Origin: GCA-2687025 sp964473525
Lineage (GTDB): Bacteria; Poribacteria; WGA-4E; GCA-2687025
DNA length: 64,000 nucleotides
NCBI GenBank assembly: GCA_964473525.1
Contig: CAYYPK010000032.1
Coordinates: 6,185-70,184, forward strand
Reading direction: 5' to 3'
The translations under genes and the position numbers were made by a program. The first letter of the stretch is position 1, and each line of letters begins with the position of its first letter. The notes beneath the pieces were generated by a model. It worked only from the letters and a program-made list of their open reading frames with translations, was not told the DNA's origin and did not search any database. Of the stretch, positions 45,101 to 52,883 are shown one piece after another.

Positions 45101-48100
45101 CTCCGGGCGTCGCCGTAGACGGCGTGCTGCTTGACGAATCCGACATCGCCCGCTACCGGCTACAACTCTCCGCCTTCTCGCAGGTAGGCCTGCATCTCAC
45201 GCGCGCTCGGGCAGGTGGGGCGCGCATGGCGCTTGTGTCTCTGTCCGTCGCATCCGGGAGCGGCGAGCTGGCCTCTGTCTACGCCGACGGGCTGGAGCGC
45301 CCACGCGCCCACACCGCGATGGCGCTCGAAGCTGGCGAGTACCTCGTCCACGTCACGGGCGATGCGGGACCGTATCGAGCCGTCGTCGCGGCGCACCCGA
45401 TTCCGGTGGACATTGCATGGGACACGGAGCCGAACGACGACCCACGACGCGCCACGCGAGTAGGCGCCGACGCGGCTGAGATCACCGGCGCCGCGAACCG
45501 CGAGCGTGACGTGGACTGGTACCGAATCCCCGCGCCCGCGGACGGCGCGCCCCTCATGGACGTCTCTCTCGCGCAGCCGGCCTCGCACGATGTCTCGCTG
45601 GTGGAGTTCTACCACGACGCCCCCGGTTCGGAGCCGGTAGCCATGGGAGCCGTGGCGCTCAGCCCTGACGAGCCGTCGATCAGACTGCGTAGCGGGATCC
45701 GGCAGGGGGATCTGCTGATGAAGGTCTCGCCAGCGGCGGGCTCGGTGTACGGCGCCCGCGTCGCCTTCGCGCCGCTCCCACCCGACACGCTTGTCGAGGC
45801 GGAACCGAACGGCGATGTCGCCCTGGCGAGCCCCGTGGCGCCGGGCGCGCGCCTGGACGGGTCGCTGTGGGGCGAAGACGACACCGACTGGTATCGCATG
45901 GATGTCGTCCCATCGGCCAACGGTCTCGTCGCGCTGACGGTTGAAGCCGGGGCGACTGGCGTCGCTCTCGACGCGGAGGCGTTTACCGTTGGCCTGGAGT
46001 CTCTCGGCGCCTTCCTTCCGTCGTCGTCCGTGACGAACTCCTATGGACTCGCGGTCACGTCGTCGGCGCGTTCGTTCTTCGTCCGCGTCCGTGGCGAGAC
46101 CACGGGGTACGGACTGGCGGCGCTGGAGCTGTCCGCCGCCGGCCACGACGCTCGCGGGCCGCTGGGAATGGGTGAAGCGCTTGTCGTCACCGTCCGCGGC
46201 GGCGACGGCTGGAACGCTCACGCGGAGATCGCCGGCCACGGCATTGCCTTCGCTCTCGACCCAACGACGCCGGGAACGTACACCGGCTCCTACGTCGTCG
46301 AGGCAGGGCGCGACGTGCGCGACGCGGCCGTGGTGGTCGCCATCGACGCTCCCACCGGCCTGAGCGTGCGCGTTCCTCTGACGCCGACAGTCACACTGGA
46401 CACCGTCCCGCCCGCGATGTCGGACGCCTGGCACTCGGGCGCGCGTCCGCTACGCTCCGACGAGGAACTCCGGATATCGGCGACCGCCGAGGCCGGCTCG
46501 CGCGTGGGATACGAAGTCTCCGACACGGCGTCCGGCGGCGTGTTCCGCGTGCTGGGGGATCTCTTCGATGATGGACAGCACGAGGACGGCGACGCCGGTG
46601 ATGGCCTCTACGCGGGCGTCTACCGAGTGCAGCCCGGCGATGCGGCGGCTGGCGCGGTCGTCAGCGTGTCCGCGACGGACGCGGTCGGCAACGTGCGCAC
46701 GGTAACCGCTCCGCGCCCGGTCGACCTCGACACCACGCCGCCGCTAGTCGAGCAGGTGTCTCACGATGGCGCATCCGTCCTGCGCGAGGGAAATCGGCTC
46801 GTCGTGACGGCGCGCGGCGAAGTGGGCGCGCGCGGCGCGTTCTCCGTTGAGGGCGTGCGCGAGGGGCTGCCGCTCGTGGACGATGGCACGCGCGGAGACG
46901 AAACGCCCGGTGATGGGGTTTATGTCGGCGGCACGCTCATCGTGGCGGGCGACAACGCTGCGGGCGCCATCGTATCCGTCGAACTCACGGACCCAGCGGG
47001 CAACGTGGCGACTGCCTACGCCGCGCTTCCCGTCAGCATCGACACGTCCCCGCCGGAGTTGGACACCGTGACGCACAGCGCGACGGGTCCTCTGCGCGAG
47101 GGCGACCGCCTCGTCGTGCGCGTGTCAGGCGAAATCGGCGGCACGGCGACCTTCGACATAGGCGCCGCGCGCCAGGACATAGCGATGTTCGACGACGGCG
47201 CGGGAGACGACGATGACGCGAGCGATGGAGTGTACACGGGCGCGTACATCGTCCGGCAGGACGATGACATCGCGGAGGCGACCATCACGGCCCGCGTCGC
47301 CGACCGGAACGGGAACGTAGGGTTCCGCGCGGCGACATCCCGCGTGACGCTGGATGCGGTTCCGCCTCCGCCTGTCCACGAGCTCGCCGTCGAGGACTCG
47401 CCGGGCGACCAGGGGAACCGCCTGCGGCTTTCCTGGACAGCCATCGATGGCGCGCCGGACTTCCTGCGCTACCACATCTATCGGGAGACCGCGCCCATCC
47501 GTAGCACGCGCGGTCTTACGCCCGTGTCCACGGAGATCGTAGGCGCCGCGCGCCAGGCGACGGAGTTGGACGTCCCGGCGAACAACGTGGACTACTACTT
47601 CGCCATAGCCGCCGTGGACGTTGCCCGGAACGAGAGCGCGTTGTCCGATGACGGCGGGTCGGCCTTCGGCCCCGTCCGCGCGACGGACGATCTGCCGCCC
47701 GCGAGCGTGCTGGGTGTCGCCTCCACCGACGCCCCCGCAGACGACGGCGGGTTCGTCGTTGTGTCCTGGACATCGCAGAGCGACGAAACGGACTTCGGCG
47801 GTTACGCGGTGTTCCTCGACACTGCGCGCGCGGCGCTGGACGACCTCGCTGGTCGGGAAGCGGATCTCGTCCAGGCTGATAGGACCGTGACGGACGTTCT
47901 CGTGCCGACCACCGAGGACGTTCGGCAGTTCTACGTCGGCGTCGTCGCTCGCGACATCAACGGCAACTACTCCGCCGTCACGGACGCATCAAGCGCCGGC
48001 CCCGTGGCATCCACGGACGACACCGCGCCACAGCCCATCGTGGGCGTACAGGCTGCCGACGCCCCCGGTGACGAGGGCGGTCGCCTCAGCGTCACCTGGG

Positions 48101-49089
48101 ACGTTCCCGACGACACGACGGTCGTGGAGTTCGAGGTGTACTTGTCGCCAACTCCGATACGCTCGTCGGACGACCTTGCTGGGCTGGCTTCTGCGGTTTC
48201 GTCGGAGCGGCCCGATGATGTGGACCAGGCCAGCGCGGGCGCCATCGCGACCACTCAGGGGAACGACGCCGAGTGGCATGTTGCCGTTGTCGCGGTGGAC
48301 GGCGGCGGCAACCGGTCGGACGTCGGCGCCCAGTCCGTGGCCGGCCCGGTGCGGTCGGTCTCGAACGTGCTTACGGACACCGGCGCCGCGGTCGTGCGGG
48401 CCGGCTTCGACCCGCAGACCTCGGTGCGCGTGCCAGCCGCCGTCGCGCGTCCAGGCGTGCGCATCGACATCTACGCCGCACTCGATGCCACGCTTCTGCG
48501 CGCTGCCGATGAGGCTAACCTGAATCTCGCCGCGGCGAACATCGACGAGGCGACGGAGGCGGATCTGCGGGGGTCGGTGAGGCACATAGACGCAAGTCCG
48601 GCGAAGTTCACGGAGCCACTCGTCGTCACGGTAAGCATCACTCCGCCCGATTCGTCCGAGGTGGCTCGCGACCTGCGGCTCTTCCGACTCAACACGGACG
48701 CGATACCGGCTCGGTGGGATCTCGTGCCGGGCGAACAGACGGTCGATACCGGCCAGGGAGTCGTGTCCGCGCGGTCAACGACAATGGGTGTCTTCCGCGT
48801 CGCGCGTCTGCTGCTGCCAAGGGAGTTGAGCCGCGTCACGGTGGCGCCGAACCCGTTCCGTCCCGACCACGACGGCGTCGTGACGCTGCGCAATCTTACG
48901 GAGGGGTCCGAGGTCGAGGTATTCACCCTCGACGCCCGCCGTGTCGCGCGCCTGTCCAACAACGCGTCGGGCATGGCAACGTGGGACGGCAGGAACGATG
49001 GTGGGGCGCCCGTCGTCAGCGGCCTCTACATCTACCTGATACGGTCGCCCAACGACCGGCGGGTAGGGCAGATTCTGGTGATCAGATGA
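39100..49089 (+). CDS. Giant secreted multidomain protein (FN3, PPC-like, Ig-like modules) with FlgD/T9SS-like C-terminal domain
   Basis: 3,329 residues: N-terminal signal sequence (VAAAALAAFVALFAIASVAVSAP), then three copies of a super-module starting near residues 45, 836 and 1895. Each has a leading beta domain (for example RLRWARYPAGRDEPVGDVLVTLDGS...HDLAPGRHLVRV), three PPC-like domains (E-P-N-D/G ... D-x-DWYR), one to five Ig-like domains with acidic DDGxxDDGxxxDGxYxGxY loops that may bind calcium, and two or three FN3 domains (DFAEYRVYxxxxP ... DxxGNESxxx). It ends with a beta region (3090-3240) and VAPNPFRPDHDG...GMATWDGRNDGGAPVVSGLYIYLI (3244-3329), a FlgD-Ig/T9SS-type C-terminal signal. 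The start is ATG 39100 (overlapping the pyrG stop) or TTG 39109, which is better spaced from AAGGGATGAG. Probably an adhesin or surface-layer protein. Confidence 0.9.
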   Translation: MSALHRTPNAAPSRPHRAPVAAAALAAFVALFAIASVAVSAPETEIVSGASGLTNLEDATFWWAGVSDDPTAPIAGYRIALDGAAPTFTRQPTATFYDLADGEHTLSVAAVGIDLEEDATPATTAFSVSGEFRVEVESNNFDFVATQAFSGMPIRATSIDASDADWYILTPEATARHVALTFRRPDAGIGSTVIRVYRDDPAFGDVVFDGVVSIATKHRLSATFGVDAVPYYALVQMDDVAQIGSRYTLTLTSHASGEGQPATAYWDTEPNDVDDFATVVPVSDETDSLVLFGATDVVGDEDWYRLSLNVSSTRLLRLTFARPESAGSAVVEAFAGAAPAAENQIALLAANSASDQFATFETAAGLGDVLVRVVHDDEPRETPYALLLDLSTVASGDAYELEPNGVDPRVNARSPNALPINSAVVGQSWAPDGDVDWYRVDVDRAGVLTVEFSRPAGLGSTTTRLYNSNFLLVNEAEATAANGQSALLSSVATAGLYYIELTPSGESPHAAYALSATLESPGIFSAEHSASGALTLDETLRVSLLAPAGASASFSIGDARTNLPMFDDGAHDDGAANDGEYAGSYAVRSTDELLALDVVARVSDISGDSSERVVGAPVTLDGRAPSPVASVAAADAPDDDGGVLLVEWAASDAADLAQYRVYVEPTPIASTAGLTAALRTSEVSALVPVDASGVRLFVAVTAADRAGNESVMAPGSVVGPVVAEDNRLPSPVTQVVVENLPADFGGAARVRWAPAFLPDFAEYRVYATPETVENIAELTPAARIANPFRTDVDIAGLPLDVPVFLTLTVVDMTGNESALAPTSTAGPVLAVAEATADTSLLDLVGPVGVVRGGSARLRWARYPAGRDEPVGDVLVTLDGSGSRVVSGASATYHDLAPGRHLVRVVESASGVAATHAFHVDPFSPPEVEPNDTPAQAEALQPNEAAIGAVSNDADWFRLDVPGPGAVDVTVTRRSGVVEARVYRQDGAANALAYATSLADSTPRTDLSVGVVGEPLFVEVRGDGAYELSYTWVWTPAFTVEREPNGTSTQATEPLQAEAPPRVRGSIAAEGDIDWFALPPLTLGNIELRASAVSGVARLRVFRGGDQVGALTTGEQEQFGDLFLRVDASPYSIAVDGDPGAEYEVAVVPGDASAVREFEPNDAIARATPLPLDSVVVGSAWSDADRDVYRVETPVSGTLVAALSRPDATATTTVRILGGSGAELSASASAPLSDGTEAQASTGPGTSYVTVETDGDDREEYELRVTSFADLRHGAAGTLKAGDEVGASLAWRAGAQGVLELVDGSGAREVAALAAEGGSGAYAAKWTVRDGEDGVDLSLRARMTADGQTWLVTFPGSIAIDTTPPRILTASHDARVALGVGSTLRVSASAEEGAFGSFTLLRSDGAAARADVPMVETEAGQYSGEFVVGAADHLEGGRVRVSFEDEVGNRATRDISRRLTIDTLPPAVVSVAHDASGVLVEGDTITVTAHGDAGARASFAILVDGDTAFREAIPLFDDGAHDDGDADDGVYRGRYTARPGDTALDAVVRARLEDDAGNAAFGLASAAVSIDASTPTIERATHNADRPLALGDTLRVTVVGSPGVAGSFSIQRADGTAYRTDLRLTEGDADGEYTGTFDVVLDADVVDAVVTVTLVKTNGKSVTRSLASPVTFDTTAPASVLGVTARDVQGDEGGVIALSWDATTAADFARYEVYRSTAPVATTDGLVAEAIDLSHRTTDSLLVEAPLGVAHYFAVVAVDEAGNPSRLSLDIGGSVSSRVEALDNLPPPPVRNVLAIDRPNDGGGVLSVVWEPTPARDFAEYRVYVSAEPFPQGGQPGVAPVVRLPAPWVTLADAPTPVDGAELYVAVSVVDTSGNESVVGATSASGPVASDADGAPLPGAAFAVFSGPNGVGRHASPAFRWNRFAPDGTPIPDYRFSLDGGPERYTSANEAPFSGLTSGEHVLAVAPADGSLPVATRRFRVDAVSLPEREPNDSPDAAMALPPGVAVDGVLLDESDIARYRLQLSAFSQVGLHLTRARAGGARMALVSLSVASGSGELASVYADGLERPRAHTAMALEAGEYLVHVTGDAGPYRAVVAAHPIPVDIAWDTEPNDDPRRATRVGADAAEITGAANRERDVDWYRIPAPADGAPLMDVSLAQPASHDVSLVEFYHDAPGSEPVAMGAVALSPDEPSIRLRSGIRQGDLLMKVSPAAGSVYGARVAFAPLPPDTLVEAEPNGDVALASPVAPGARLDGSLWGEDDTDWYRMDVVPSANGLVALTVEAGATGVALDAEAFTVGLESLGAFLPSSSVTNSYGLAVTSSARSFFVRVRGETTGYGLAALELSAAGHDARGPLGMGEALVVTVRGGDGWNAHAEIAGHGIAFALDPTTPGTYTGSYVVEAGRDVRDAAVVVAIDAPTGLSVRVPLTPTVTLDTVPPAMSDAWHSGARPLRSDEELRISATAEAGSRVGYEVSDTASGGVFRVLGDLFDDGQHEDGDAGDGLYAGVYRVQPGDAAAGAVVSVSATDAVGNVRTVTAPRPVDLDTTPPLVEQVSHDGASVLREGNRLVVTARGEVGARGAFSVEGVREGLPLVDDGTRGDETPGDGVYVGGTLIVAGDNAAGAIVSVELTDPAGNVATAYAALPVSIDTSPPELDTVTHSATGPLREGDRLVVRVSGEIGGTATFDIGAARQDIAMFDDGAGDDDDASDGVYTGAYIVRQDDDIAEATITARVADRNGNVGFRAATSRVTLDAVPPPPVHELAVEDSPGDQGNRLRLSWTAIDGAPDFLRYHIYRETAPIRSTRGLTPVSTEIVGAARQATELDVPANNVDYYFAIAAVDVARNESALSDDGGSAFGPVRATDDLPPASVLGVASTDAPADDGGFVVVSWTSQSDETDFGGYAVFLDTARAALDDLAGREADLVQADRTVTDVLVPTTEDVRQFYVGVVARDINGNYSAVTDASSAGPVASTDDTAPQPIVGVQAADAPGDEGGRLSVTWDVPDDTTVVEFEVYLSPTPIRSSDDLAGLASAVSSERPDDVDQASAGAIATTQGNDAEWHVAVVAVDGGGNRSDVGAQSVAGPVRSVSNVLTDTGAAVVRAGFDPQTSVRVPAAVARPGVRIDIYAALDATLLRAADEANLNLAAANIDEATEADLRGSVRHIDASPAKFTEPLVVTVSITPPDSSEVARDLRLFRLNTDAIPARWDLVPGEQTVDTGQGVVSARSTTMGVFRVARLLLPRELSRVTVAPNPFRPDHDGVVTLRNLTEGSEVEVFTLDARRVARLSNNASGMATWDGRNDGGAPVVSGLYIYLIRSPNDRRVGQILVIR

Positions 49090-50114
49090 ACACACCAACG
49101 CCGCGCCGCATGAAATCAACCGCGTGGATCGTCGGCATGCTGCTCCTGTGTCCTCTGCTCGCGGTGGCGTCGGGCCGCCTGGGAGGCACGTCCGCGAATC
49201 TGGGCGTAGGCGCCCGGGCCGAGGCGATGGGTGGCGCGTTCGTGGCGGTCGCTGACGACGCATTCGCTCTCTACTGGAATCCAGCGGGGCTCGGACTGGT
49301 AAGCGAATCCCGGCTGTCGGGCGCGCACACCGAGTACCTCGCGGGCATCCGGTACGAGTGGGTGGGCTTCGTGCAACCCGTGCAGGAGGTCGGCAGCGTC
49401 GGGGCCAGCGGCCAGTTCCTCTTCGGAGGCGATGTGGCGCACACCGTAGAGACGCCAGCGGGCATCGAGGAGCGTGGCACGTTCGCGTACACCGGGCGGC
49501 GCACTCAGGTGGCGCTGGGATCCAAGCCGCTGGGGCGCTTCCGCGTTGGAGGCGGCATAGAACTCGCGCGTGAGGGCTTCGACTTCTCGAGCGCGGCGGC
49601 GGAGATACCCGCCTCGCGCGCGGACATGACGCTCCTACATCTCGGCGGCCTCTACGCGCCGCCGCTGGACGGTCTGCGGGTCGGAGCGGCGCTGCGCAAC
49701 CTCGGGAGCGACGTGGAACTCGCTGGCGAGCCCGCGCCCGTCCCACGGCTGCTCCAAGTCGGCGCGAGCTACGAACGCCGCATGGAGTCGCTGCCAGAAG
49801 ACCCCGGGGTCGATGCCTTCGAAATGGGCGTGGCGCCTACCGTGGTAACCGACGCCGCGGTACTCACGCTGAGCGTGGACCTGCGCTTCATGCGCGAGGA
49901 AAGCCCCAGCTTGCGCGCGGGGTCGGAGTACCGTTTTCACAACGGTTTTGCCGTCCGCGCGGGCTACCGCAGTGACGGCCCGTTCGACCTGGCATCCCGC
50001 CTGAGCGCCGGCCTTGGCTACTTGACGGACTCGTACGAAGCGGACTACGCCGTCGCCCCGCTGGGCGACCTCGGCGTCGTGCACCGGGTCTCTTTCACGC
50101 TGCGTTTCCCCTAG
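49086..50114 (+). CDS. PorV/PorQ-type outer membrane beta-barrel protein
   Basis: 342 residues. Signal peptide (MKSTAWIVGMLLLCPLLAVASG) and the family N-terminal motif GGTSANLGVGARAEAMGGAFVAVADDAFALYWNPAGLGLV, shared by PorV/PorQ (UPF0164-like) relatives of FadL. Alternating beta strands follow and the last residue is a phenylalanine-containing strand (VVHRVSFTLRFP), as expected of outer-membrane barrels. ATG 49086 overlaps the giant-gene stop by 4 bases. In type IX secretion PorV binds C-terminal signal domains and shuttles cargo to the attachment complex, so coupling to a gene with such a C-terminal domain suggests a dedicated cargo-shuttle pair; this is inference. Confidence 0.86.
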   Translation: MNTPTPRRMKSTAWIVGMLLLCPLLAVASGRLGGTSANLGVGARAEAMGGAFVAVADDAFALYWNPAGLGLVSESRLSGAHTEYLAGIRYEWVGFVQPVQEVGSVGASGQFLFGGDVAHTVETPAGIEERGTFAYTGRRTQVALGSKPLGRFRVGGGIELAREGFDFSSAAAEIPASRADMTLLHLGGLYAPPLDGLRVGAALRNLGSDVELAGEPAPVPRLLQVGASYERRMESLPEDPGVDAFEMGVAPTVVTDAAVLTLSVDLRFMREESPSLRAGSEYRFHNGFAVRAGYRSDGPFDLASRLSAGLGYLTDSYEADYAVAPLGDLGVVHRVSFTLRFP

Positions 50115-50120
50115 CGCCCG

Positions 50121-51518
50121 CTACGCCAGCAGTGACCAATCCGGCCGCCGCTCCGGGTCGCCGAGAGGCCCGTAGGCGTTCCGCACGACGCGCCGTTGCT
50201 CGTCGAACCAGTTCGCGGAGTCTGTGCACGGAGCCAGCCGATCTCCCCGCGCCGCCATGAGCGACCGCAACCGCCGGTCGAGATCCTGTTCGACGTCCTC
50301 CACCTCCGCCTCTCCTGTCAAGTTGCGCATCTGCAGGGGGTCGGCGTTGAGGTCGAACAGCTCCGTGGTCCCGTCCAGCCACCTTGTGTAGACGTGTTGC
50401 TTCGTTCGCACGCCTCGCCATTCCTCGCCGTCGACGAGGTAGTCGTACGCCTTGGTGAAGTTCATCGTGAAGACAGCGTCCTGCTGCTCCGCTCCGTCGC
50501 GTCCAAGCCATGCATCGGACAGGTCGATGCCCTCCACCGTCCGCGGCGCCGGCACGCCAGATAGCCCACATAGCGTCGGGAATAGGTCGACCGGCGCGGT
50601 GAGAACGTCACACGCCCCGCCACCCTCGAACGAGCCCGGGAGCCGCGCGATCATCGGGACGAGCAACGACTCCTCGTACGGCAGCTTCTTTGCCCACGGT
50701 GGACGCCCCTGCGCGCCCATCTGCGTGCCGTGATCCGACGTGAAGATGAGCAGCGTGTTGTCCGCGAGCCCAGACTCGTCGAGGTAGGCCATCACCTGCC
50801 CGAGCATGTCGTCGATGGCGAGCGTCATGGCGAGGTAGTCGCGGTACGCGGAGAGCGCGCCCTCGCGCATGTCGTCCGGGACGTTCGCGGGCAGATGGAG
50901 CGTGTCAGGCAGCCGGTCGTAGTAGGTCTGGGGGGCGAACGCATCGCCCGTGAAGTGCGGCTGATGTGGCGAGATGAACAGGCAGAACGGATCGTCGCCT
51001 GGTACCGACATGAACTCCTTCGCATAGCCGACAAGAGCATCGGTCTCGTAGCCCTCCCATCTCTCGGAGCGCCAGTCGCCGCTGTTGACCGTCCCGCCGA
51101 AGTAATCCGTGTGGAAGTTGTACCCGCGCCAGTGGTCGAAGCCGAGTCGGTCGCGCCCTTCTGGTACGAAGTCCGGGCCGCTGATCTGCGGAAACGAGCC
51201 GCGATGCAGATGCCACTTTCCTACCCAGCCCGTGCGGTACCCCGCGCGGCCGAACGCGTCGCCCAGACCTATTTCGTCGTGGCGCGTGTTCACGAAGTTG
51301 ATGAGATGTCCCGTCGTCTGCGGGTGGCGGCCCGTGAGCAGCATCGACCGATACGGCGTGCAGACCGGGCAGGTCGAGATCATGTTCGTGAACGTCACGC
51401 CCTGCTCCGCAAGCCGCGCCATGTTCGGCATCGGCGCCTGCGGCTCGACGTAAGGCGGCGTGTCACAGGCTCGGAGCTGATCCGCGAACAGATACACGAT
51501 GTTAGGGCGGTTCGTCAC
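50121..51518 (-). CDS. Type I sulfatase (formylglycine-dependent, Cys type)
   Basis: 465 residues from GTG 51518 (GGAGG 8 bases upstream); an open frame further upstream has no sulfatase sequence. It begins VTNRPNIVYLFADQLRACDTPPYVEPQAPMPNMARLAEQGVTFTNM. The active-site signature CPVCTPYRSMLLTGR contains C-T-P-Y-R, whose cysteine must be converted to formylglycine. Other marks: GWVGKWHLH, FLFISPHQPH-type strand, and metal site FTSDHGTQMGAQG. No signal peptide is visible. No modifying enzyme is encoded in the window. It follows the hydrolase gene in the same operon; a sulfated glycan or sulfate ester is the likely substrate. Confidence 0.93.
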   Translation of the reverse strand: MTNRPNIVYLFADQLRACDTPPYVEPQAPMPNMARLAEQGVTFTNMISTCPVCTPYRSMLLTGRHPQTTGHLINFVNTRHDEIGLGDAFGRAGYRTGWVGKWHLHRGSFPQISGPDFVPEGRDRLGFDHWRGYNFHTDYFGGTVNSGDWRSERWEGYETDALVGYAKEFMSVPGDDPFCLFISPHQPHFTGDAFAPQTYYDRLPDTLHLPANVPDDMREGALSAYRDYLAMTLAIDDMLGQVMAYLDESGLADNTLLIFTSDHGTQMGAQGRPPWAKKLPYEESLLVPMIARLPGSFEGGGACDVLTAPVDLFPTLCGLSGVPAPRTVEGIDLSDAWLGRDGAEQQDAVFTMNFTKAYDYLVDGEEWRGVRTKQHVYTRWLDGTTELFDLNADPLQMRNLTGEAEVEDVEQDLDRRLRSLMAARGDRLAPCTDSANWFDEQRRVVRNAYGPLGDPERRPDWSLLA

Positions 51519-51541
51519 GGTGTCGCCTCCACGGCACGAGA

Positions 51542-52726
51542 TCAGTCGATCGCGTGCAGACCGGCGCGCTCGCGCGCCTCGACGCGCCACGCCGCGTGAG
51601 TGAGTTCGTCGCGTAGCCTGGTCCACTCCTCGTCGCCGTACACGTTCAAGTCGTCGCGTGGGATGCCGGGCACCTCGGCGCCCAACGCCATCGTTCCGGC
51701 TTCGCGCTCCTCGGTCGCGTAGTAGCGGTCCATCTGGACGTTGTTCGCGGCCGCCCACGTCCCTATGTGCGTCTCGGGCATGGCCTCGATGGTTCCCGGT
51801 GTCCACGCGGGGAACCGCAGGCGTCCGTGTAGCCATGCCGCGACGGGACGAGTAACGAAGAACGGCCGATGGGACGCGTCCGGGTCGAACCCGACGTCGA
51901 ATGCCGCGGCGCCGTTCCCAATGCGTTGCACGGTCCTTGCGCGGAGATCCTCGAAGAAGGACTCGCCGTGGTTGGGTATATTCACCACTTCGTCCCGCAG
52001 GCCGTTGTACAGCAACGTGGGGCCGCGCGCGGCGTGCATTGCGTAGAGTTCAGCGCCACGGTCGCCCAGGAACGAAAGCGCTCGGTACGGCGTGGCAGTG
52101 CACATGGGCTTTGTGTTGTCCCAGTATTCGTCCGGCCCGTCCAGGTTGCCGCCGCCCGCGTGCACGCACGCGTGGATGCGGTCGTCGACCGCGCCGGTGA
52201 TCGCCACGACGTACGACCCCAGCGAATACCCGACGGCAGCGATGCGCGTATCGTCCACGTCGGCCCGCCCGCGCAGGTAGGACACGGCCTGCATGAGGTC
52301 GGCCATCATGAGACCCGCTACCCAAGGAGCCAGCCGCTCTGGTTCCTCCACCGCGTCGTGCGCGCGAGTTCCCGACCGCCGCTCGACGTTGCGTTCGCCC
52401 TCGCCCGTGGGATCGTACGTCAGGACCACGGCCCCCGCCCGCGCGTATAGGACGCCGGTGTAGAACGCGTACCAACTGTACTTGTCGCCGCCGTGGCCGT
52501 TCACAACGACGACCGCTGGCGCCGGGGCGTCGGCGGCGTGCGCGGGCCGATACACGATGGCTGGCACGCGCATGTCGAATTGCGTGCCGAAGCTAATGCG
52601 TTCAGCGACGACGCGCGCCTCGGGCTCGAACGAGCCGTGGATCTCCGCGCGTGGCTGGGGCAGCGGCGTGGGAACGTGGAACGTCGCGAGGATCCGACGT
52701 CTTGCGTCGTGTGGTTGTCCAGGCAT
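51542..52726 (-). CDS. Alpha/beta hydrolase (acetyl xylan esterase/dienelactone hydrolase-like)
   Basis: 394 residues. Fold marks: PAVVVVNGHGGDKYSWYAFYTGVLYARAGAVVLTYDPTGEGE (oxyanion region), nucleophile elbow AAVGYSLGSYVVAI (G-x-S-x-G), acid region LLYNGLRDEVVNIPNHGESFFEDL and histidine near GFDPDASHRPFFVTRPVAAWL. No signal peptide. The gene is 23 bases upstream of the sulfatase on the same strand. Such pairs commonly remove acyl and sulfate groups from glycans. The exact substrate is not readable from sequence. Confidence 0.85.
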   Translation of the reverse strand: MPGQPHDARRRILATFHVPTPLPQPRAEIHGSFEPEARVVAERISFGTQFDMRVPAIVYRPAHAADAPAPAVVVVNGHGGDKYSWYAFYTGVLYARAGAVVLTYDPTGEGERNVERRSGTRAHDAVEEPERLAPWVAGLMMADLMQAVSYLRGRADVDDTRIAAVGYSLGSYVVAITGAVDDRIHACVHAGGGNLDGPDEYWDNTKPMCTATPYRALSFLGDRGAELYAMHAARGPTLLYNGLRDEVVNIPNHGESFFEDLRARTVQRIGNGAAAFDVGFDPDASHRPFFVTRPVAAWLHGRLRFPAWTPGTIEAMPETHIGTWAAANNVQMDRYYATEEREAGTMALGAEVPGIPRDDLNVYGDEEWTRLRDELTHAAWRVEARERAGLHAID

Positions 52727-52848
52727 GGAGTCCGAGTCTCTGGAGCTGTCGCGTCTGAGGGCAGCTTACCGCATCACCCGGCCGGCGCCACCCGTCTCGT
52801 AGTCCGAGCCGCTCGCAGGTCGGTCAGAGACCCTTCGCAAAAAAACTC

Positions 52849-52877
52849 TTGACAGGCGTATTGGAATGGCCGAGAAT
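52849..52877 (+). promoter_or_regulatory. Strong promoter of a candidate non-coding RNA
   Basis: Perfect TTGACA (52849-52854), exactly 17 bases, then GAGAAT (52872-52877). A run of seven A bases lies just upstream (52839-52845), like an UP element. The predicted start is near A52884, which is also the first base of a stem pairing with 53096-53101. Confidence 0.65.
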
Positions 52878-52883
52878 GGGGTC

